A stretch of 64,000 bases of DNA from Arcanobacterium haemolyticum (GCA_021532125.1 JADYUX010000002.1:1-64000), one strand, 5' to 3'. Positions 50,891 through 59,808 are shown, counted from the stretch's first letter. Numbers and translations: made by a program. The notes: generated by a model from the letters alone, not told the origin.

Positions 50891-52207
50891 ATGACGATCA
50901 AACTCGACGATGTGGCAATGACCCCGTTCCTGAAGAAAGTCACGCTCTTTTCTGCGGGTGGTCCTTTCCTCGAAGGCTATGTTCTCGGAGTCATTGGCGT
51001 TGCCCTCATTAATATGGCCCCTGAACTGGGGATCGACGATCACTGGTCGGGAATGATCGGTGTTGCATCTATCGTCGGTCTTTTCATTGGTGCTTCCCTT
51101 GGTGGATACCTCACCGATCTCATTGGGCGACGAAAGATGTTCGTCGTCGATATTCTCGCCATTATTGTTCTCTCGATCGGTTGTGCTCTGATCCAGACGC
51201 CCCTGCAACTTTTTATCCTGCGACTGCTTGTGGGAATGACGATCGGTGCCGATTATCCGATCGCGACCTCTATGATCGCCGAGTTCACTCCGCGCAGATA
51301 CCGCGCCATGTCGATGGGCTTTATCGCCGCGATCTGGTACGTGGGGGCGAACGTCGCCTACATTGCTGGCTATCTGCTTCTTGACCTTCCGAATGGGTGG
51401 CGCTGGATTCTCGCGAGCTCGGTTATTCCGTGCGTCGTCATTCTTCTTGGACGAATGGCAATCCCAGAGTCACCACGTTGGCTCAGCTCGAAGGGGCGTA
51501 TTGACGAGGCGAATGAGATCGTTCGTTCCATTTACGGGCAAGAAGTTGTTCTTGACGACGAAGTTGTGGAAAAGACGCGTTTCTCAAAGGTCTTTGAGGG
51601 AACGTATTTGCGCCGAGTGATTTTTGTGGGCGTGATTTGGCTATGCCAGGCCATTCCGATGTTTGCGATTTACACGTATGGTCCTGCGATCATGGGAGCC
51701 TTTGGCCTGGGGGAGGGTCATGGGGCTTTGCTCGGAGAAATGATCATCGGGACATTCTTCCTCATCGGAACTATCCCGGCGATGTTCTTGGCCGAGTCGA
51801 TCGGAAGGCGCCCGCTCATCATCTCGTGTTTCCTCATCATGACGATCCCGCTGGCCATCCTCGGTGTCGTTCCGGGCGCGTCTATGGTTCTTGTCGTCAC
51901 GTGCTTTGGAATCTACGCGTTGGCGTCAGGTGGTCCTGGCAACCTTGAGTGGCTCTACCCGAACGAGCTGTTCCCCACGGATATCCGCGCCTCGGCGATG
52001 GGCGTTGCGATGGCTCTTTCGCGTATCGGCACGATCGTCTCGATTTACATTCTTCCGAAGTTTATGGCCGACCACGGCACAGGGCCGACGATGATCGCGG
52101 GCGCGGTGATTTCTTTCATCGGATTCCTCGTCTCGTGGGCGTGGGCGCCAGAAACGAAGGGTAGGAGCTTGGCTGAAACGGGTGCTCCCGGCTTCACAGG
52201 GCGTTAG
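50891..52207 (+). CDS. major facilitator transporter, sugar-porter (SP) family type
   Basis: The 438-residue transporter has 12 helices and the SP signatures: GGYLTDLIGRRKM after helix 2, PESPRWLSSKGR after helix 6, ESIGRRPL in the second half and PETKGRSL at the end. Members carry sugars, organic acids or other small metabolites with protons. In this operon the substrate is likely carnitine, crotonobetaine or the exported product gamma-butyrobetaine. A charged N-terminus (MTIKLDDVAMTPF) precedes helix 1. Confidence 0.84.
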   Translation: MTIKLDDVAMTPFLKKVTLFSAGGPFLEGYVLGVIGVALINMAPELGIDDHWSGMIGVASIVGLFIGASLGGYLTDLIGRRKMFVVDILAIIVLSIGCALIQTPLQLFILRLLVGMTIGADYPIATSMIAEFTPRRYRAMSMGFIAAIWYVGANVAYIAGYLLLDLPNGWRWILASSVIPCVVILLGRMAIPESPRWLSSKGRIDEANEIVRSIYGQEVVLDDEVVEKTRFSKVFEGTYLRRVIFVGVIWLCQAIPMFAIYTYGPAIMGAFGLGEGHGALLGEMIIGTFFLIGTIPAMFLAESIGRRPLIISCFLIMTIPLAILGVVPGASMVLVVTCFGIYALASGGPGNLEWLYPNELFPTDIRASAMGVAMALSRIGTIVSIYILPKFMADHGTGPTMIAGAVISFIGFLVSWAWAPETKGRSLAETGAPGFTGR

Positions 52208-52277
52208 AGCTTAAGGCGGCTCATAACTGTCGTCCGTAATTCGAATAAGGCAGTATGGAAAAGAACAAGGAGGATCA

Positions 52278-52883
52278 ATGTACGGCATCAGTATCGTTGT
52301 AGTGTCGAGTTACCACACTAACTGCTACCTCGTCGATATCGACGGCGCGGTCCTCATCGTTGATCCAGGCGATAATGCCGCCCTCATCCGGGAGGCGATT
52401 GGCGCCCGCCCGGTGCTTGGTATCGTTCTCACTCACTGCCATTCCGATCACATTGGCGCCGTCAACGACCTCGTCGGCATCTACGGATGCGACGTCTTCG
52501 TCGGCGAAGGCGACGACGTAGGAATCGTCGACCCACACCTTTCAGGCTTCGACGAAGAAGGTTCCGACTATAAGGTCGAAGCTGACCCGCGTATTCTTCA
52601 CGACGGCGACGAGATCACGTGGGGAGCGCAGACGTTCACGATCCTTGCCACCCCTGGCCATACTCCTGGGTCGATCTGTCTGTACGACGACGAAGGCGCC
52701 CGCTTGTTCTCCGGCGACACCCTGTTTAAAGGTGGATGGGGACGAACGGATTTTGTCCGTGGAGACTTCGCAGCTATGCGCAGGTCTCTCGCAAGGCTCT
52801 TCAGTCTTCCGCGCGAGGTCGAGGTGTACCCCGGCCACGGACCTTCCACGACAATCGGGAAGGAACGTAGCCGATGGACGTGA
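52278..52883 (+). CDS. MBL-fold metallo-hydrolase (glyoxalase II-like)
   Basis: The 201-residue protein has the zinc motif HCHSDH (THCHSDHIGAV), GHTPGS, SGDTLF and PGHGPST, as in GloB-like hydrolases. It may cleave a thioester such as an acyl-CoA or a glutathione/mycothiol adduct; the substrate cannot be deduced. AAGGAGG stands 5 nt before the ATG. It is the last plus-strand gene before the convergent TetR gene, with 8 bp between them. Confidence 0.85.
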   Translation: MYGISIVVVSSYHTNCYLVDIDGAVLIVDPGDNAALIREAIGARPVLGIVLTHCHSDHIGAVNDLVGIYGCDVFVGEGDDVGIVDPHLSGFDEEGSDYKVEADPRILHDGDEITWGAQTFTILATPGHTPGSICLYDDEGARLFSGDTLFKGGWGRTDFVRGDFAAMRRSLARLFSLPREVEVYPGHGPSTTIGKERSRWT

Positions 52884-52891
52884 GAACAGAA

Positions 52892-53533
52892 TCAGTGCGC
52901 GTCGTGAACGAGCTTGAGGCGCGGGGCATCGAGGGGCACTCGAAGCTGATCCAGGACGAGAGCCTCAACATATTCCGGAATCTCCGTGAGGAAACATGGG
53001 AGGTTCTCCTTTGGGATGGAGAAACCACGCATGAGAATCGAGCCTTCGATGGCGTCGACCATACGTGTGACCGATACCGAGGAGGGGAGCAGGCCACCGG
53101 ACTTGAACTCCCACAAGCGCGCCTTAATTGTCGCAATAGGCTCGACGTACAGATTGTCGTAAGCCTGAACGATGACGGGTTCGTCGCCAGCGACTTCGAC
53201 AAAAAGGCGACGAAGAGCCGTAGCGTGCGGACCGAGGTACAGCTTCACACGGTAGGTGGCTTCATTCACCAAGATGTCCCACACGGTATCGCCAACCGGG
53301 CCGGGCATCGGGATCAAAATTTTGAAGGCGTCGAGGAGCAGGTCCTCACGCTCACTCCACCGCGAATACATCGAGGATTTCCCGACACCCGCCAACGCAG
53401 CAACTCGCGTGAGGTTGAATCCCGACCATCCGGCTTCTCCGTAGAGTTCGAGAGCCGCATTGAGAATCCTCACGTCTGCGTCCTCATTGCGGGGGCGGCC
53501 GATGCTGCGTGTTTCCGAGAGAGTGGACGTCAT
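52892..53533 (-). CDS. TetR-family transcriptional regulator
   Basis: The 213-residue regulator has an N-terminal helix-turn-helix (AALAGVGKSSMYSRWSERED, residues about 37-56) and a variable ligand-binding domain with many helices. AAGGAG lies 5 nt before ATG 53533; a longer open frame upstream to 53581 is less likely. Divergent from fixA and convergent with the hydrolase gene, it is well placed to control the fix operon and perhaps the carnitine operon. A palindrome lies just upstream. Confidence 0.87.
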   Translation of the reverse strand: MTSTLSETRSIGRPRNEDADVRILNAALELYGEAGWSGFNLTRVAALAGVGKSSMYSRWSEREDLLLDAFKILIPMPGPVGDTVWDILVNEATYRVKLYLGPHATALRRLFVEVAGDEPVIVQAYDNLYVEPIATIKARLWEFKSGGLLPSSVSVTRMVDAIEGSILMRGFSIPKENLPCFLTEIPEYVEALVLDQLRVPLDAPRLKLVHDAH

Positions 53534-53866
53534 CTTCGCTCCTTCACCTGCGTACCGACCGGTTCGCACCGTCATAACCACATGTTCCCCCTTTTATCAC
53601 GGCGGGGGAGTAAAACCTTAGGACTTCTGTCTGCTCGTACCAGCAGGCCAGAAAAGGCTCACCACAGGCCACATATGGTAGCACGTGGCCTTGGGCCAAC
53701 TTGGTGGCGAACATCGCAGTGCCGATGCTTTCGCCGCGCCAAATACCAGCGGATATTCCCCTGACCATTACGGTGGGAGTATCCGGTGCGAGGGACGCTG
53801 AGGCGGAGTCCCACGCATACCGTTTTCGCCTCGATGTCCAATACATCAACGAAAGTGAGTTATCTG
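53534..53866. other. tetR-fixA divergent promoter region
   Basis: The 333 bp carry the tetR operator candidate at the left and the fixA leader at the right. A looser repeat GGCCAC-N12-GTGGCC lies around 53670-53695. No gene is evident in between. Confidence 0.5.
53549..53568 (-). promoter_or_regulatory. TetR operator candidate
   Basis: TGCGTACCGACCGGTTCGCA is a 20-bp palindrome with 16 symmetric positions, 16 bp before the tetR start. Its place and size fit autoregulation by the TetR protein. Confidence 0.5.
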
Positions 53867-54628
53867 ATGAGCGTTGTTGTGGCGTACAAGTACGTTGCTA
53901 ACCCGCAGGATGCCAGTGTCGGCGCTGACGGCGTCGTCGACTGGTCGCGAGCCAAGCCCTCCGTCAGCGAATACGACCCGGTAGCCATCCAGCTTGGCCG
54001 TGAGGTCGCCAATGCTAACGGCACCGAGCTCGTCGGTATCAGCGTCGGCACCGCCGCCGCAGGTTCATCGATGGCGAAGAAGAACGCCATGTCGAAGGGG
54101 CTTGACCGTGGTGTCATCGTCGCCGATGACGTGACTGCGGAGTGGAACGAGACGAAGGTTGCGTCCGCACTCGCAAGCCTCGTTCGTTCCGTTGAGGGTG
54201 CCGATCTCCTCATCACCGGCGATTCCTCGGTGGATCTCGGTGCGCGCATGATGTCTGCGCTCGTCGCAGGCTACCTCGGCTGGCCGTGCTTCCAGGAAGT
54301 CTCCAATGTTGAGCGTTCCGGTGAAGGCTGGGTTATCACGCAGGTGGTTCCGGGAGGTACCCGCCGTATTGAGGTCGCCGGCCCCGTTGTCGTTGCAGCT
54401 TCGTCCGACGCCGTCGAAGTCAAGGTGCCGTCGATGAAGGAAATCCTCGCTGCAGGTAAGAAGCCCGTGGATATCGTCGCCGTTGCTGACCTTGAGGTGA
54501 GCGATGCTGGCGTCGAGATCACCGGACGTGCACGCCCCGAAGCCAAGGCCCGTAAGAATGTCGTCTTTACTGGCGACGATGCAGCCGCTCAGCTTGTAGC
54601 TGCTCTGCGCGGCGACGGTGTCCTCTGA
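53867..54628 (+). CDS. fixA: FixA, electron transfer flavoprotein beta-like subunit
   Basis: The 253-residue ETF-beta-like protein starts MSVVVAYKYVANPQD, with the AMP/FAD region AKKNAMSKGLDRGVIV, ITGDSSVDLGARMMSALVAG and EVKVPSMKEILAAGKKP. With FixB it forms the ETF that transfers electrons to CaiA in enterobacteria, and FixABCX can also use flavin-based bifurcation. The ribosome-binding signal is weak (GTGAG). The gene begins the four-gene fix operon after 333 bp of regulatory DNA. Confidence 0.92.
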   Translation: MSVVVAYKYVANPQDASVGADGVVDWSRAKPSVSEYDPVAIQLGREVANANGTELVGISVGTAAAGSSMAKKNAMSKGLDRGVIVADDVTAEWNETKVASALASLVRSVEGADLLITGDSSVDLGARMMSALVAGYLGWPCFQEVSNVERSGEGWVITQVVPGGTRRIEVAGPVVVAASSDAVEVKVPSMKEILAAGKKPVDIVAVADLEVSDAGVEITGRARPEAKARKNVVFTGDDAAAQLVAALRGDGVL

Positions 54629-54657
54629 GAGTTTGTGAGTTTTAGGAGTTTACACAC

Positions 54658-55524
54658 ATGAAGACGTGGATTATCACTGCCGACGAGCGTATCTCGGCAC
54701 TTGTTGAGACTGCCCGCGCAATCGGTGGCGACGTTGTAGCAGTCGTCGCTGGAAATGCTGAAGTGACGGGCGTGGATTCGGTTCTGCGCGTTGAGCTGCC
54801 GGCTGATGCCCCGGCCGAAGCTGCCGCCCCGGCAGTTGCACAGGCAGTTGCAGCTGAAGCGGGCGACATCGTCCTCGCAGCTAACCGTCCTGCGGAGCGT
54901 GTGCTTGCAGGCTTCGTCGCCGCCAGCCTCAATGCTCCTGTGCTCTCGGGCGCTGTGAAGATCGCCTCCGGCTCGGCTGAGCTGGCCATGTACGGCGGAA
55001 TTTCCCTGGAAAGCGTGAGCTTCTCCTCGCCGGTCGTCGCCATTCTTGACGCGGGTGTTGCTGGCGAAGGTGCTCCGGCCGCTGCAGAAACAGTCGCAGG
55101 TGAGACGCTCGGCGCAACGGTTGTCTCGGTCGATAAGCAGGATGTTGCACAGGTAAATCTCGCTGCCGCAAAGCGCATCGTGGCCGCTGGCCGTGGCTTC
55201 AAGTCGGAAGACGATCTGGGCTTGGCTCGCGATCTCTGTGAAGCTTTCGGCGCTGAGCTCGCCTGCTCCCGCCCGCTTGCAGAAGGCACCAACTGGTTGC
55301 CGCGCGACCGCTACGTCGGTGTTTCCGGCCAGGTTGTCGCCCCTGAGGTTTACGTGGCTGTCGGAATTTCTGGCCAGGTTCAGCACACGGCCGGTATGAA
55401 CAATTCGAAGATCGTTGTCGCCATTAACGAAGACGACAAGGCTCCGATTTTTGAGGCTGCCGATTACGGAATTGTTGGAGATTTGTACACAGTGCTGCCA
55501 GCTTTGACGGCTGCGCTGCGATAA
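54658..55524 (+). CDS. fixB: FixB, electron transfer flavoprotein alpha-like subunit
   Basis: The 288-residue ETF-alpha has an Ala-rich N-terminal domain and the FAD-binding C-terminal signature VGISGQVQHTAGMNNSK followed by IVAINEDDKAPIFEAADYGIVGDL. It works with FixA as the electron-transfer flavoprotein. It starts 29 bp after fixA behind TAGGAG and ends 10 bp before fixC. Confidence 0.94.
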   Translation: MKTWIITADERISALVETARAIGGDVVAVVAGNAEVTGVDSVLRVELPADAPAEAAAPAVAQAVAAEAGDIVLAANRPAERVLAGFVAASLNAPVLSGAVKIASGSAELAMYGGISLESVSFSSPVVAILDAGVAGEGAPAAAETVAGETLGATVVSVDKQDVAQVNLAAAKRIVAAGRGFKSEDDLGLARDLCEAFGAELACSRPLAEGTNWLPRDRYVGVSGQVVAPEVYVAVGISGQVQHTAGMNNSKIVVAINEDDKAPIFEAADYGIVGDLYTVLPALTAALR

Positions 55525-55534
55525 GGGAGAAGAC

Positions 55535-56824
55535 GTGGATTACGACTTCGATGTCATCGTCGTCGGTGGTGGCGTAGCAGGTTCGGTCTGTGCGTACCTC
55601 CTTGCCCAGAAAGGCAAAGAGGTACTGCTCGTCGAGCGCGGTGTTGAACCAGGCTCAAAGAACCTCTCCGGCGGCGTGTTCTACTGCCGTGTCATGGAGG
55701 AGATCTTCCCGGGCTTCACCGAGAACGCTCCCGTCGAGCGACACATCACACGCAACTGCTTGAGCTTCTTGAACGAGAAGTCGGCAGTGAACGTGGACTA
55801 CTGGGACGAGCGCCTCGCTGAGCCAGTTAATGCAGTCACCGTTCTACGCGCCAAGCTCGATCCATGGCTTGCGGAACAGTGTGAAGAAGCTGGCGTCACC
55901 GTGATGCCGGGAGTGAAGGTTGATGGCCTTCTGCGCGAAGGCAACCAGTTCGTCGGAATTCGCGCAGGCGAAGACGAGCTGCGCGCCCGCGTTGTCGTCG
56001 CCGCCGACGGTGTCAATTCTTTCATCGCTCGCGATGCCGGCCTCCGGGAGAAGGAACCGGAGGAGAACCTCGCAGTTGGTGTGAAGTCCGTGATCCAGCT
56101 CGGCAGCGAGGAAGTCGCTAAGCGTTTCCACCTCACAGGCAACGAGGGTGCGGCGTATGCCGTTGTTGGCGACTGCACGCAGGGCGTTGCTGGCGGTGGA
56201 TTCATGTACACGAATACGGATTCCATCTCGATTGGTGTTGTGCTTCGTCTTGACGACCTCGTGAAGAAGGGGCTTGCATCGTCGGATGTGCACGATCACT
56301 TCCTCAGCCACCCGGCGATTGCCCCCTTCCTTGAGGGCGGCGAGCTTCTCGAATACGGGTGCCACCTCGTAGCTGAGGGTGGCGAGAAGATGCAGCACGA
56401 TCTCGTCCACCCGGGCCTCGTCCTCATCGGCGACGCCGCTGGTTACACGCTAAATACCGGTTTCACGGTGCGAGGCATGGACTTGGCGGCCGGCTCGGCA
56501 CGGGCCGCAGCCACGGCCATCACCAAGGCGCTCGAGGCGGGGGACTACTCGAAGGAAAGCCTCTCGGCTTACCTTGACGAAGTAAGTACGTCGTTCGTCG
56601 GCAAGGACATGGCGACCTATGTCAAGGCTCCCGAGTTCCTTGAGAACGACGAGATGTACGGCAAGCTCGGCGAAGTTGTCGCGGATGTCCTCTACGGCGT
56701 GTACAACCTCGATCTGACTCCGCGTAAGCACCTTCTGCCAACGGCGTGGGGCGCATTGAAGAAGTCCGGGCTTAAGCTCGGGCGACTTGCCAAGATCGGT
56801 ATTCAAGCAGTGAGGTCAATGTAA
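55535..56824 (+). CDS. fixC: FixC, ETF-quinone oxidoreductase-like flavoprotein
   Basis: This 429-residue FAD protein has a dinucleotide-binding VVGGGVAGSVCAYLLA at residues 10-25, VLIGDAAGYTLNTGFTVRGMD as the second FAD motif and a PGSKNLSGGVFY ETF-QO signature. With FixX it couples the ETF to the quinone or low-potential ferredoxin pool. GTG start follows AAGGGAG. The stop overlaps fixX by one base. Confidence 0.95.
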   Translation: MDYDFDVIVVGGGVAGSVCAYLLAQKGKEVLLVERGVEPGSKNLSGGVFYCRVMEEIFPGFTENAPVERHITRNCLSFLNEKSAVNVDYWDERLAEPVNAVTVLRAKLDPWLAEQCEEAGVTVMPGVKVDGLLREGNQFVGIRAGEDELRARVVVAADGVNSFIARDAGLREKEPEENLAVGVKSVIQLGSEEVAKRFHLTGNEGAAYAVVGDCTQGVAGGGFMYTNTDSISIGVVLRLDDLVKKGLASSDVHDHFLSHPAIAPFLEGGELLEYGCHLVAEGGEKMQHDLVHPGLVLIGDAAGYTLNTGFTVRGMDLAAGSARAAATAITKALEAGDYSKESLSAYLDEVSTSFVGKDMATYVKAPEFLENDEMYGKLGEVVADVLYGVYNLDLTPRKHLLPTAWGALKKSGLKLGRLAKIGIQAVRSM

Positions 56825-57111
56825 TGGAATTGATGAGCGTTCCCGAGCGCCTCGCGCGCAACGTGTACGAGGTCGATGAGGGAAATCCCCACATCGAGGT
56901 CAATCAGGAGATCGCCAAAGCGACGGGCACGGGTAAGCGCCTTGTGGCTGTGTGCCCTGCGCATGTCTACGCTGAGGAAGCTGACGGCACGATTTCCGTT
57001 GAGTACGCCGCGTGCCTTGAGTGCGGCACTTGCCTTGCGGTTGCTGCACCAGGTGCACTCAAGTGGCATTACCCGGACTCTTCGATGGGCATTATGTACC
57101 GCGAAGGATAA
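56824..57111 (+). CDS. fixX: FixX ferredoxin-like protein
   Basis: The 95-residue ferredoxin-like protein has cysteines in CPAHVY and CLECGTC, matching E. coli FixX where the same core is ACPAG and CLECGTC. It likely binds a 4Fe-4S cluster and forms the electron entry or exit of FixABCX. It closes the operon; a hairpin follows. Confidence 0.94.
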   Translation: MELMSVPERLARNVYEVDEGNPHIEVNQEIAKATGTGKRLVAVCPAHVYAEEADGTISVEYAACLECGTCLAVAAPGALKWHYPDSSMGIMYREG

Positions 57112-57148
57112 TTTCGATTGCGTCAGTCGGACGACGTAAACGAAAGTG

Positions 57149-57179
57149 ATGGGGCGGACAGCTAAGCTGTCCGCCCCAT
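57149..57179. terminator. hairpin after fixX
   Basis: The perfect stem 57149-57163 with 57165-57179 (ATGGGGCGGACAGCT) is nearly a continuous palindrome with a one-base centre. It lies between the convergent fix operon and HtaA gene; a T tract is poor. Confidence 0.7.
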
Positions 57180-57189
57180 GTGTATAGCC

Positions 57190-59349
57190 CTAGTTTTCCT
57201 TGCGGAGCCTTCCTGTTAGGTAGGCGCCAGCTAGGAGAAGGAAGAGAGCCACACCAGCGATTGCGGAGGCTCGTGTTCCGGTAAATGCGAGTGCTGTCGA
57301 GGATGAATGCGCTCTCGCTGCCGTCGTCGATGTGTCGGTCTGCGTACTCGCCTTAGCTTCGATGGGAGTAACGAGCGTAGGTGCCGTGGTGGAGGGTTCC
57401 TCGGAGCTCGAGGGTTCCTCGGAAGGGGGCACGGGCGTGGTTTCTTCTGCCGTGGGTGTCTCGGCAGGTGAGCTCGACGTGGAAGGCTCAGGGGTGGGAG
57501 CTTCCGGTGATGCCGATTCAGATGCTTCTTCGCTCGGCTGCGCCTTGGGGTCATATGCAGCTGTTACGTTGATTGGGGCTGGAGCCTTCTGTGAATCCAT
57601 TGTGGCGCCGGTCTTGTACCACCATGCTTGCATCGCAGCAGGAATGAAGTCGACGAATTCCCGTGGCCACGAATCGTTGGTGAACGCAGGTGTTCCGGCG
57701 ATCGCCACCTTTCCGTCGCGCTGGTCAACCGAAAGGGCGCCAGCGTCGAAGGTGGCGACGGTGAGGTTCTTGTACTCGCTTTGTGTTCCCTTGTCGTCGA
57801 TCGTCGAGACGTCCATCGTGAGTGTCCCTGTGCCGTCAGCGGCGATAGTGAGGGTGGGATTTCCCATGAGGAAACGAATGGAGGGGACGAGGTCTGCGTA
57901 GGGGCGTAGAGAGAAGCCACCTTGCCACGAGAGAATGGCGGTATGTGCGGTGGTGTCGTACCATCCTGTGCCGTTGCTGAATGTGAACGTGTGGGCTGAT
58001 TCGTCGGTCGCGACGTGAGAGCCGAGGGCAATCTGTTCCCAGCCTTGAGCGTATTCCGATACGCCCCACGTGAGGTTACCTGCCGTGAGTGGGGTAGCGG
58101 AGTCGCTAGGTTGCGCTGGTGCCGTTGCTGATGGTCCTTCCCACGACGACGGGGTAGTGGGTTCGGGTGTTGTAGGATCGTCGCCCTGTCCTGGCGCTTC
58201 GGCACGGGCAGTAGCCGCACTAGGCGTACCGGTGAAGCGAAGAACTGAGATCTGGTCGGTGTAGGGGTGGCTCACGTAAACCTTGGTGCCATCGCCGTTG
58301 AGTGCGAGGCCCCAGACGTTTGCGGCGCCAGCGCCAGTTCCCTGAGTGATGCCCACCTGGTTGAAGTCGATCTCGCTGGAAACTGTCCACGTTGAGGGAT
58401 CGACGAGGTGGACTTTGTTGGCGAAACCTGCGGCGGCGACAACTTCGTGTGTTGAGGGATTAACGACGAGGTCACGCACAGTATCGCCGAGCATGATCGG
58501 TTCGCCGACATGCTTGTGCGTGGAGGTGTTGATTGTAACGAGCTTTGTTCCAGTCCACGTATCTTTTGTTGTCGTCGTGACGGCAGCGTAGAGCGAGTGG
58601 AGAACCGGATCTAATGCGAGGACGGATGCGCGCCCTTGGACTGCTTCACCGTTGTACGAGAAATCTGAGACGGGGATAGCGATATCCTGCTTCCAACGGC
58701 CGGTCTCCGTGTTAATAGCTGTGATGATCTTCTTGCGCCCCTCGGCGATCCAGAGCAACTTGTTCTCGGAGTCATAGACGGCGTCTTTGAGGAGTGGGTA
58801 CTTTTCGTTCGATACGGATACCGCCGGCTTGACGACGCCTGTTGCCGGATTGATTTCCAAGACCGACGAATCCCATACGTAGAGGTTTCCAGTGTCGGAG
58901 TTGAGAACCATTCCGTAGGGGAATCGAGGCATTCCCTCAATAGTGCTGAGCAGAGTGTTCGTCGAAAGCTGGAGGACGTTCAGTACCTGGGTCCGGTAGT
59001 GAAGCACATAGAGGCGGTCGCGAGCTTCGTCGGCAACGATGTACTGAGGTTCGGCCTGTGCCAAGGGAATCGAATTCTCGTTCACTTTGTTCGTGGCGGC
59101 ATCGACCCAGGTGTAGCCGCCGGGCGTCTCAGTGCCTTTGTCCTCAACAGCGAGAACACGGTCACCGGAGGGAGTGTAAGTGATTTCAGCTGAGGTACGG
59201 CCGACGTTGTCGATCGTCATGTCATACGTGAGAGAGCGGTCTTCTGCAGCCTGGGCTGGGGCGAGGAGCGTCGAAAATGCCAGTGCTGTTCCGAGGAAGG
59301 CAGTGGCGATTTTGACGACGACCGGTGTGGAGCCTGTCCGTGACGTCAT
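57190..59349 (-). CDS. LAFTG-anchored surface protein with beta-propeller and HtaA heme-binding domain
   Basis: The 719-residue exported protein has a signal peptide (TAFLGTALAFSTLLAPAQA), a beta-propeller of YVTN-like repeats (TYTPSGDRVLAVED, DEARDRLYVLHYR, NSDTGNLYVWD, NPSTHEVVAAAG; about 40-375), and a Pro/Thr linker. An HtaA-type domain follows (LTWGVSEYAQGWEQIALG ... LSWQGGFSLRPYA; roughly 410-600). A Ser/Glu/Pro wall-spanning region precedes LAFTG (687-691), a membrane helix and an RLRKEN tail. HtaA domains bind heme or hemoglobin in corynebacteria. ATG 59349 has AAGGA 5 nt upstream; ATG 59355 is also possible. Confidence 0.88.
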   Translation of the reverse strand: MTSRTGSTPVVVKIATAFLGTALAFSTLLAPAQAAEDRSLTYDMTIDNVGRTSAEITYTPSGDRVLAVEDKGTETPGGYTWVDAATNKVNENSIPLAQAEPQYIVADEARDRLYVLHYRTQVLNVLQLSTNTLLSTIEGMPRFPYGMVLNSDTGNLYVWDSSVLEINPATGVVKPAVSVSNEKYPLLKDAVYDSENKLLWIAEGRKKIITAINTETGRWKQDIAIPVSDFSYNGEAVQGRASVLALDPVLHSLYAAVTTTTKDTWTGTKLVTINTSTHKHVGEPIMLGDTVRDLVVNPSTHEVVAAAGFANKVHLVDPSTWTVSSEIDFNQVGITQGTGAGAANVWGLALNGDGTKVYVSHPYTDQISVLRFTGTPSAATARAEAPGQGDDPTTPEPTTPSSWEGPSATAPAQPSDSATPLTAGNLTWGVSEYAQGWEQIALGSHVATDESAHTFTFSNGTGWYDTTAHTAILSWQGGFSLRPYADLVPSIRFLMGNPTLTIAADGTGTLTMDVSTIDDKGTQSEYKNLTVATFDAGALSVDQRDGKVAIAGTPAFTNDSWPREFVDFIPAAMQAWWYKTGATMDSQKAPAPINVTAAYDPKAQPSEEASESASPEAPTPEPSTSSSPAETPTAEETTPVPPSEEPSSSEEPSTTAPTLVTPIEAKASTQTDTSTTAARAHSSSTALAFTGTRASAIAGVALFLLLAGAYLTGRLRKEN

Positions 59350-59355
59350 TATCAT

Positions 59356-59808
59356 CCTTGAAATATGTGGACATGAATGAATATAAGAACGATTAGGGGT
59401 GATAACATAACTTAAAAGTTAGGTAATCCTAATTGTTCACAACCGAGGATACAGTCTCTAACTGTTCGCTAACAAGTCAGTCTCAATATTTTAATAAATT
59501 TGCGATAGTGTCCCAATTTAGGGGAGACATAGGGTAGTTGTGGTGACGAGGTGTCGCGAAGGTGTTGCTACCATCCTCTGGTCACTACTTCGGGCGTGGT
59601 AGGTGTTGAGGCTCGATGGTGGTGGATGGCAAGGTTGCCGCGCCATCCGGGGTTATTCTTGCGTTGTGTTACGCACGTCACTACGATTTTCGTAGGCGGT
59701 GTTCTGGATCATGCCCAGGGGCCGAAAGCTGCGCAATCTCACCACCTATGGCGGGCTTCGTCGTGGATAGGCTGCCGCCGAACTAGGTCCGCCACGATGG
59801 GAGTAACT
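59356..59808. other. intergenic region with divergent promoters
   Basis: This AT-rich 450 bp separates the heme-protein gene from the TM2 gene. It carries the iron-box-like site and the minus-strand promoter; the rest (to 59808) has no convincing gene, although a short frame runs through it ahead of the TM2 gene. Confidence 0.55.
59419..59432 (-). promoter_or_regulatory. DtxR/IdeR-type iron box candidate
   Basis: TTAGG-TAAT-CCTAA resembles the first 14 bases of the DtxR consensus (TTAGGTTAGCCTAA) at 12 positions. It lies about 70 bp before the heme-protein gene and overlaps a possible minus-strand -35 (TTAGGA) whose -10 would be TATGTT, 17 bp further on. Iron repression of a heme-uptake gene would be expected. 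Confidence 0.62.

Noticed and set aside
52874-53764. 296-codon plus-strand ORF opposite the TetR gene
   Set aside because: The TetR frame has a clear helix-turn-helix and ribosome-binding site; this is its complement.
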